From Chloroflexota bacterium (GTDB lineage: Bacteria > Chloroflexota > Anaerolineae > Anaerolineales > Villigracilaceae), in contig JAMDBC010000057.1 in the NCBI GenBank assembly GCA_023484185.1, positions 1 through 5,071 of the forward strand: a stretch of 5,071 nucleotides of DNA. Direction: 5' to 3'. A model generated the notes under the pieces. The model did no database searches, was not told where the DNA came from, and worked only from the letters and a program-made list of their open reading frames with translations. Positions 4,851 through 5,071 of this stretch are shown one piece after another (positions within the stretch are counted from its first letter, which is position 1; every line of letters begins with the position of its first letter). Both the position numbers and the translations under genes were made by a program.

Positions 4851-5064
4851 CTTGTATCTCTTCCTGTGATGTGACGAACTCGGCGGTTTGCAAGAGATAA
4901 TCGGTTGTGGCAAGGATTTCATCCTAGGGAATCTTGAATTTGGGGCGATTGATCACATCAAGGTATTCTCGCGCAATAGAGTCGGTGATAATGAGGGTGA
5001 ATTTTCCCGCCTTCCATTCATCAACGATGACGCCCAGCTTTCCGCCAAGAACAGCGGAGATGAA
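4716..5064. repeat. Perfect 95-bp inverted repeat (fold-back) around a 159-bp spacer
   Basis: Bases 4716-4810 equal the reverse complement of 4970-5064 with no mismatch, pairing coordinates that sum to 9780. The spacer 4811-4969 contains toxin-gene sequence that should follow the left arm, but on the opposite strand. The left junction can be explained by GCGCG shared between toxin codons 39-41 and the strand-reversed codons 93-95. This is the geometry of strand-switch fold-back duplications, seen both as real rearrangements and as chimeras of amplification or assembly. Confidence 0.9.
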
Positions 5065-5071
5065 TATGTCC
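4801..5071 (-). pseudogene. Inverted, partial copy of the same PIN-domain toxin gene with an amber stop
   Basis: Read on the minus strand, this gives DIFISAVLGGKLGVIVDEWK through IITDSIAREYLDVINRPKF to KIP, then TAG (bases 4926-4924, codon 56). In the same frame it continues DEILATTDYLLQTAEFVTSQ to VIVADLTDNKFLEAA, and ends in CAA TAG where it re-enters the palindrome. It holds residues about 10-95 of the toxin, including E42 and the D-x-x-D-N-K motif (D85/D88) that the plus-strand fragment lacks. Residues 10-41 are base-identical to the plus copy. The amber codon probably replaces a Gln (CAG to TAG). The N-terminal residues before F10 differ from the plus copy, and the C-terminal third is absent. 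The fragment is useful mainly for reconstructing the native toxin. Confidence 0.7.

Noticed and set aside
4716..5064. Insertion-sequence terminal inverted repeats
   Set aside because: The arms are coding sequence of the toxin and the spacer is the same gene reversed; there is no transposase and no target duplication.

Overview
The window looks like a bacterial accessory region: five co-directional genes for cell-surface polysaccharide work, then a small type II toxin-antitoxin locus that breaks up in a fold-back inverted repeat at the right edge. The best guess for the host is an Anaerolineae-type Chloroflexota. The reasons are the dense 7-nt-period repeats, the interspersed palindromic element inside a coding sequence, and the DUF2281-like/PIN toxin-antitoxin pair. 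This rests on general resemblance and cannot be proved from the window.

Layout, all real genes on the + strand: (1) a GT-B (GT4-like) glycosyltransferase, 54-1202; (2) a small two-helix LapA-family membrane protein, 1199-1477, overlapping gene 1 by ATGA; (3) an SpsF-type cytidylyltransferase, 1477-2289, overlapping gene 2 by TAATG; (4) a putative GT-A glycosyltransferase, 2350-3285; (5) a GT2-like GT-A glycosyltransferase, 3385-4428; (6) a 77-aa antitoxin, 4456-4689, with its own TATAAT box and Shine-Dalgarno; (7) the start of a PIN-domain toxin, 4689 onward, in TAATG overlap with the antitoxin. Genes 1-3 are translationally coupled. Genes 4 and 5 follow at 60-100 bp and probably share the transcript. 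Together they suggest a segment of an O-antigen, capsule or glycan-decoration cluster: one enzyme activates a sugar with CTP and three transferases build or decorate the glycan. The acceptor and sugars cannot be read from the sequence.

The striking theme is repeats. Degenerate heptanucleotide-period tracts fill the leader of gene 1 and both sizeable intergenic gaps. They also occur inside genes 1 (twice), 3 and 4 while keeping the reading frame. Gene 5 instead carries an approximately 86-bp palindromic element in frame, reminiscent of Rickettsia palindromic elements. So all four glycan genes contain repeat-derived codons, while LapA and the antitoxin show none.

At the right edge, 95 bp of the toxin gene (4716-4810) recur perfectly inverted at 4970-5064 around a 159-bp spacer. 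The spacer holds the next part of the same gene on the minus strand, with an in-frame amber stop. The last 13 bases of the window match 4269-4281 within gene 5. Short homologies at both junctions make a chimeric or misassembled contig end the leading explanation, so the region after about 4810 should not be trusted as native genome order.
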